Assembly (NCBI GenBank): GCA_033064195.1
Contig: JARBJD010000323.1
Coordinates: 1-64,000 of the forward strand
From: Blattamonas nauphoetae
Taxonomy: Eukaryota; Preaxostyla; Oxymonadida
Length of the DNA: 64,000 bases
Direction of reading: 5' to 3'
Below are positions 60,748 to 64,000 of this stretch, one piece after another (position 1 is the stretch's first letter; every line of letters begins with the position of its first letter). The notes beneath the pieces are model-generated. The model made no database searches, was not told the origin of the DNA, and was given only the letters and a program-made list of their open reading frames with translations. Made by a program: the position numbers and the translations under genes.

Positions 60748-61306
60748 CATTATACCAATTTCACAGATGCAGGATCCAATAGAGAGAAATCCCTTCTTCA
60801 CACCAATCGTGTTCAACCACCCAGTGAGGGAGATCAGACAGAATGAACCGACGACACAGCAAGTGCTCAATAAGTTGGCACAAATGAAAGGATTTTTTGA
60901 TCATCAACAGAGAAATGATTCAGAAGATGAACAGATCAAAGCTGAGAACTCAATAATGAAAAATCAAAAGCAGATGGAACACTTTATTACATCACACATT
61001 CTGGATGCAAATAAAATGAACAGAGACACATTCGTTCGAGCCTCGATAAACAGAAAGATTGCGAACGAAGATCTTGACTTCATTCTGACTCACACAAAAC
61101 AAATCCCATTCGGAGGAAGATCATTTCAGGATTGGTATGAGGAATTTGATCACAGATGGAGTGTAGCACATCCGAGGAAAATTCAGAGAGAAAAAGGAGG
61201 TGATGCGATGAGAATTGATCCTCCAATGATTCCAAAAACAACGGGAAAAAATAGTGTATCCATTTCGATCAAAAATGCAGTTCATGTCCAAAGCAATAAC
61301 TGGTGA
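60500..61306 (+). CDS. Polinton part: acidic structural-type protein
   Basis: 268 residues: a proline-rich N-terminus, a run of ten aspartates around residue 78, then a helical C-terminal half. It overlaps the start of the integrase region. No family recognised; a virion-associated role is only a guess. Confidence 0.5.
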
Positions 61307-62174
61307 TCCACAGAAGACATCAGACAGAAAGGTTCCTCAGAATTGTGACAGACCATACTTCTCTCCCAAGTTTGGATCATGGGAAATTGATCTCGTTTTT
61401 ATCCAATCACCAACGTCGAAAACAGTGTTGCAGATCTACCTTTTTGCGATCAACATAAACACTAAGTATCTTGTTGTGATTCCTGTTCTGGATAAATCAT
61501 GGAGCAAAGTCAAGACTGCAATCAATGATCTGATTAATCATCGTGGAGTTCATGTCAACAACATTCGAGGTGATGGAGAAGCTGCATGGACAAGTAGAGA
61601 AGCATCAGAGTTTTTCAAGGATCAGAACGTCAGTACATATTTCACAAGCTCACCATTCACAAATCACAACAGAATTGTCGATCGCGTGATAAGAACAATC
61701 AGAGATGGATTCCAAGACAATGCGACACAAATGGCCAATCATACGCTGATGAATCAGATGGTGGAATACTACAACATGACTCCACATCGAGCGTACTGGA
61801 ACAAATTCACTCCAGAGCAAGCACAAAACAATCGAGAGATCGAAGCACTGTACATCTCCAGTTGTGATGAACAATTGAAGGCCATCCAAAGACAGCAGAC
61901 GACACAGATGTTATGGAAATACAAACCAGGAAACATTCTACTGATCCACCTTGATTTGGACAAGACTGTTGCTAAGTTTCAGAAGAAGAGAAGGCAGTTT
62001 CAATTCGTGGGGAAATTCAGTGAATACAAACACGGGAATGATGTAGCTACTCTCCTGAATGGTCTCACATGTCTGTCAAAAGTTGTCTACGTTCCAATCC
62101 AACACACAAAGTTCCATGCAGACTCAATTGACGACTTAACTCCAGAGTTCATTGCTGAGTTCGGTCTACTCTGA
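61275..62174 (+). CDS. Polinton part: rve-type integrase
   Basis: About 300 residues. Integrase core signatures are WEIDLVFIQSP, VVIPVLDKSWSKV, VNNIRGDGEAAW and the Polinton-typical NHNRIVDRVIRTIRDGF; a chromodomain-like C-terminal part follows. ATG 61275 is the first in-frame ATG. It lies between the acidic protein gene and the small coiled-coil gene on the same strand. Confidence 0.85.
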   Translation: MQFMSKAITGDPQKTSDRKVPQNCDRPYFSPKFGSWEIDLVFIQSPTSKTVLQIYLFAININTKYLVVIPVLDKSWSKVKTAINDLINHRGVHVNNIRGDGEAAWTSREASEFFKDQNVSTYFTSSPFTNHNRIVDRVIRTIRDGFQDNATQMANHTLMNQMVEYYNMTPHRAYWNKFTPEQAQNNREIEALYISSCDEQLKAIQRQQTTQMLWKYKPGNILLIHLDLDKTVAKFQKKRRQFQFVGKFSEYKHGNDVATLLNGLTCLSKVVYVPIQHTKFHADSIDDLTPEFIAEFGLL

Positions 62175-62243
62175 CCTCAGAACTTCGTTCGCTTTAATTT
62201 GGCGTAGTCTCAAAAATGTTTCAGATATTTATATTTCACTTAA

Positions 62244-62603
62244 ATGTCATCACTGAAAATATTAGAACCGTTTGATCCAGAACAAAAGGAGTTCACAAAC
62301 ATCCACGACTTTCAGAGATACTTGGAGAAGAATAGAAAAGAACTGAATGAGTACACAACTCAGAAACTGAATAGGATGATTCAAATCGATGGATACAGAA
62401 TAACAAGAATAAGAGGTGAGATTGCACTGAGGAAACGATATGTCGATGCTTCCACTCCTCCTAATTCACTATCGATTGATCAAAGATTATCAGACATTGA
62501 AGAATCAATTCGAACGCTGACAGATACTCTCAGCATGAGGCTTCGAAGTCTTGACGAGACCATCAACAACCTTATTCAAGACTTAACGGACAGTCCGGTT
62601 TAA
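62244..62603 (+). CDS. Polinton part: small coiled-coil protein
   Basis: 119 residues, helical with a coiled-coil C-terminal half (RLSDIEESIRTLTDTLSMRL). The start is preceded by TTTATATTTCACTTAA. Its 3' end overlaps the convergent ATPase gene by 21 bp. Confidence 0.6.
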   Translation: MSSLKILEPFDPEQKEFTNIHDFQRYLEKNRKELNEYTTQKLNRMIQIDGYRITRIRGEIALRKRYVDASTPPNSLSIDQRLSDIEESIRTLTDTLSMRLRSLDETINNLIQDLTDSPV

Positions 62604-63464
62604 CCCTTCTTTGTTGATCTCATTCAGTGCAACTCCATCTGTGTTGTATCGAAGAATGATTGCTTCACATTTCTGTTTTCGTTGATAGACATTCCAGAAA
62701 TGTCGAATGTCAATTGGTGAGTTCAACTGAGGATAGACTCGACTGATTCGTTCTTTGTTGAATCCTCCAAAGATCCACATTGAATCAATGTTTGACTTCA
62801 TGTCTGCTGACAAACTGAAGAGCTCATGCATCGTCAGAAAGAATGTGAACTTTGGTTGTCGATTTTCCAATAACAAGTCCATCATTGTCATTCTATTTTT
62901 GGATGCTCTTCGTTCACCTAGGATCCTACGACAGTCATCAAGGAGAATAATCGTCTGGAGATTCTTCACTGAGAAATCATCAATGTAAAGTGAGTCAAAG
63001 AGATTCTCTCTGCATTCATCAGTAATTCTGTCTTGCCACTGATTGTCAATTATTTCTTCATAGGCAGCTTTTGATTCGGAGAGTTCCAAGAGAAACGGCA
63101 GTGCTTCATCATATATAACTTTCACATAAGGAACGTTCAATATTGGTTTGAATTTATCGAATGTCGGATCAATGTTCTTATCAGTGACAAAGACAAACAG
63201 GTGGAATAGTTCATTCCTAACCTGAACATTTTGGAGTTTGGCAACCTCTCGAAGAGCATTGAATGTCTTTCCACTTCCTCTGTTTCCAACAAGGACATTA
63301 ACACTGTTGCGATTGAAATTCAAGTCTGGATGAATCTGTGATTGCACTTCATGAGAAACATTCCTACTTGATGCTTCACTCAATTTGGCATTCACATATG
63401 CTGTTAGAGACAAGGGTTCCACCCTCCGCGAAACCTCTGGTTTAGCCATATTCGATTTGTTCAT
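62583..63464 (-). CDS. Polinton part: A32/FtsK-type packaging ATPase
   Basis: 293 residues on the minus strand. Walker A is VGNRGSGKTF near residue 60 and Walker B-like is TIILLDDCRR near residue 173, the arrangement of the DNA-packaging ATPases of Polintons and related viruses. It is divergent from the next gene across a 61-bp AT-rich gap. Confidence 0.85.
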   Translation of the reverse strand: MNKSNMAKPEVSRRVEPLSLTAYVNAKLSEASSRNVSHEVQSQIHPDLNFNRNSVNVLVGNRGSGKTFNALREVAKLQNVQVRNELFHLFVFVTDKNIDPTFDKFKPILNVPYVKVIYDEALPFLLELSESKAAYEEIIDNQWQDRITDECRENLFDSLYIDDFSVKNLQTIILLDDCRRILGERRASKNRMTMMDLLLENRQPKFTFFLTMHELFSLSADMKSNIDSMWIFGGFNKERISRVYPQLNSPIDIRHFWNVYQRKQKCEAIILRYNTDGVALNEINKEGLNRTVR

Positions 63465-63525
63465 TTGTGATTTAGCTCTAATTAAAATATACTTTTGGTT
63501 TTTTTATTGTGTATGAAAACACACA

Positions 63526-64000
63526 ATGTCACAAAAGATAGTGTACGTTCAACCACAAAGAAAAGCACATGCGAAGAAACCAAGAATGAGATACGGACCG
63601 GAGACTCAAGCAGCATTGAAATGTATCTATGCCGACGATGATCTTCAAACCAGACGCAATGATGCTCTGTGTAGTCTTCCATCAGCACGTGAGTATATTT
63701 CGAGAACTGGACGAAATTGGACTGCGAAAGTAGAACAATATGGACAAGTTCCTGATGTGATGGTCTACGATAATGATACTGGAGATCTGATTGCAGTCAA
63801 TGGTGCCATGCTAACTCCATACAACAGTAGACCAGTCAAAGAGACATACTACGCCATGAATCCAACACCAGACATGCGAAGACAGAAACCATACACATCA
63901 TTCAATCAAGAAAATGGAAGGAAAATCAAAGCTGTACATAGGAATTTCCTCAAGAATGGAACATACGATTTGCCAACCAATTATCGAGACATCAGCTATG
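63526..64000 (+). CDS. Polinton part: open gene cut by the window edge
   Basis: From ATG 63526 (MSQKIVYVQPQRKAHAKKPR) the frame stays open for 158 codons to the end of the window. It has a basic N-terminus, then a strand-rich body. No family is assigned; its position next to the ATPase makes a virion-protein role plausible. Its end is outside the window. Confidence 0.7.
   Translation, partial: MSQKIVYVQPQRKAHAKKPRMRYGPETQAALKCIYADDDLQTRRNDALCSLPSAREYISRTGRNWTAKVEQYGQVPDVMVYDNDTGDLIAVNGAMLTPYNSRPVKETYYAMNPTPDMRRQKPYTSFNQENGRKIKAVHRNFLKNGTYDLPTNYRDISY

Larger units (their letters stand above)
54777..64000. mobile_element. Polinton (Maverick), right side outside the window
   Basis: Fossil or possibly young Polinton body. 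Parts in order: small repeat-domain gene, PolB region, small genes, retrovirus-type integrase, small coiled-coil gene, packaging ATPase on the opposite strand, and an open gene running off the edge. This set identifies the family. It carries a 540-bp hAT MITE in the PolB region; apart from about two interruptions there, the long frames suggest moderate to young age. The right end is beyond the window and the left boundary is not defined. Confidence 0.88.

Overview
The window is nuclear DNA of a protist that uses the standard genetic code. The best match I can recall is an oxymonad (Metamonada, Preaxostyla) of the Blattamonas nauphoetae type: the small all-helical proteins at 0.5-8 kb and the very large receptor-like proteins resemble multicopy families I remember from that genome. 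This is recollection, not a search. I recognise no rRNA, tRNA or CRISPR array. The window is a mosaic of multicopy host genes cut up by DNA transposons, with Polinton-derived sequence on the right.

Layout. 0.5-8 kb: four uncharacterised helical-repeat genes on the + strand; three are paralogues with related flanks, and one of these is split by a 324-bp hAT MITE. 8.08-11.45 kb: a Mutator-like element with 124-bp terminal inverted repeats and a 9-bp target duplication, filled by a minus-strand membrane-protein gene (a Pack-MULE-like arrangement). 11.75-33.53 kb: one enormous receptor gene with a signal peptide, a beta-helix-like ectodomain, twelve 693-bp (231-residue) tandem repeats, a single membrane span and a cytoplasmic pseudokinase. 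It is split by three transposons (13406-13945, 21639-26256, 28717-31749), each with a flanking duplication, and several repeat units carry one-base frame changes. 34.2-45.3 kb: a short and a very long paralogue of a P-loop NTPase-like family, with a small secreted-protein gene between them. 45.7-48.6 kb: a pogo-type transposase joined in one reading frame to the body of a hAT transposase. 49.2 kb to the end: Polinton (Maverick) sequence with capsid-like, PolB, integrase and packaging-ATPase parts, itself hit by a 2.5-kb hAT element and a 540-bp MITE, and running off the right edge.

Two themes connect the parts. First, three non-autonomous elements (one MULE, two hAT types) each carry a host-like protein gene as cargo, so gene capture by transposons appears frequent here. 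Second, three different hAT-like families share an asymmetric subterminal module, a hairpin followed by a conserved 19-base motif 82-84 bp from one end, which suggests mobilisation by a common transposase. The hAT transposase remnant at 46.9-48.6 kb ends in a 46-bp terminus clearly related to that of the 28717-31749 element.
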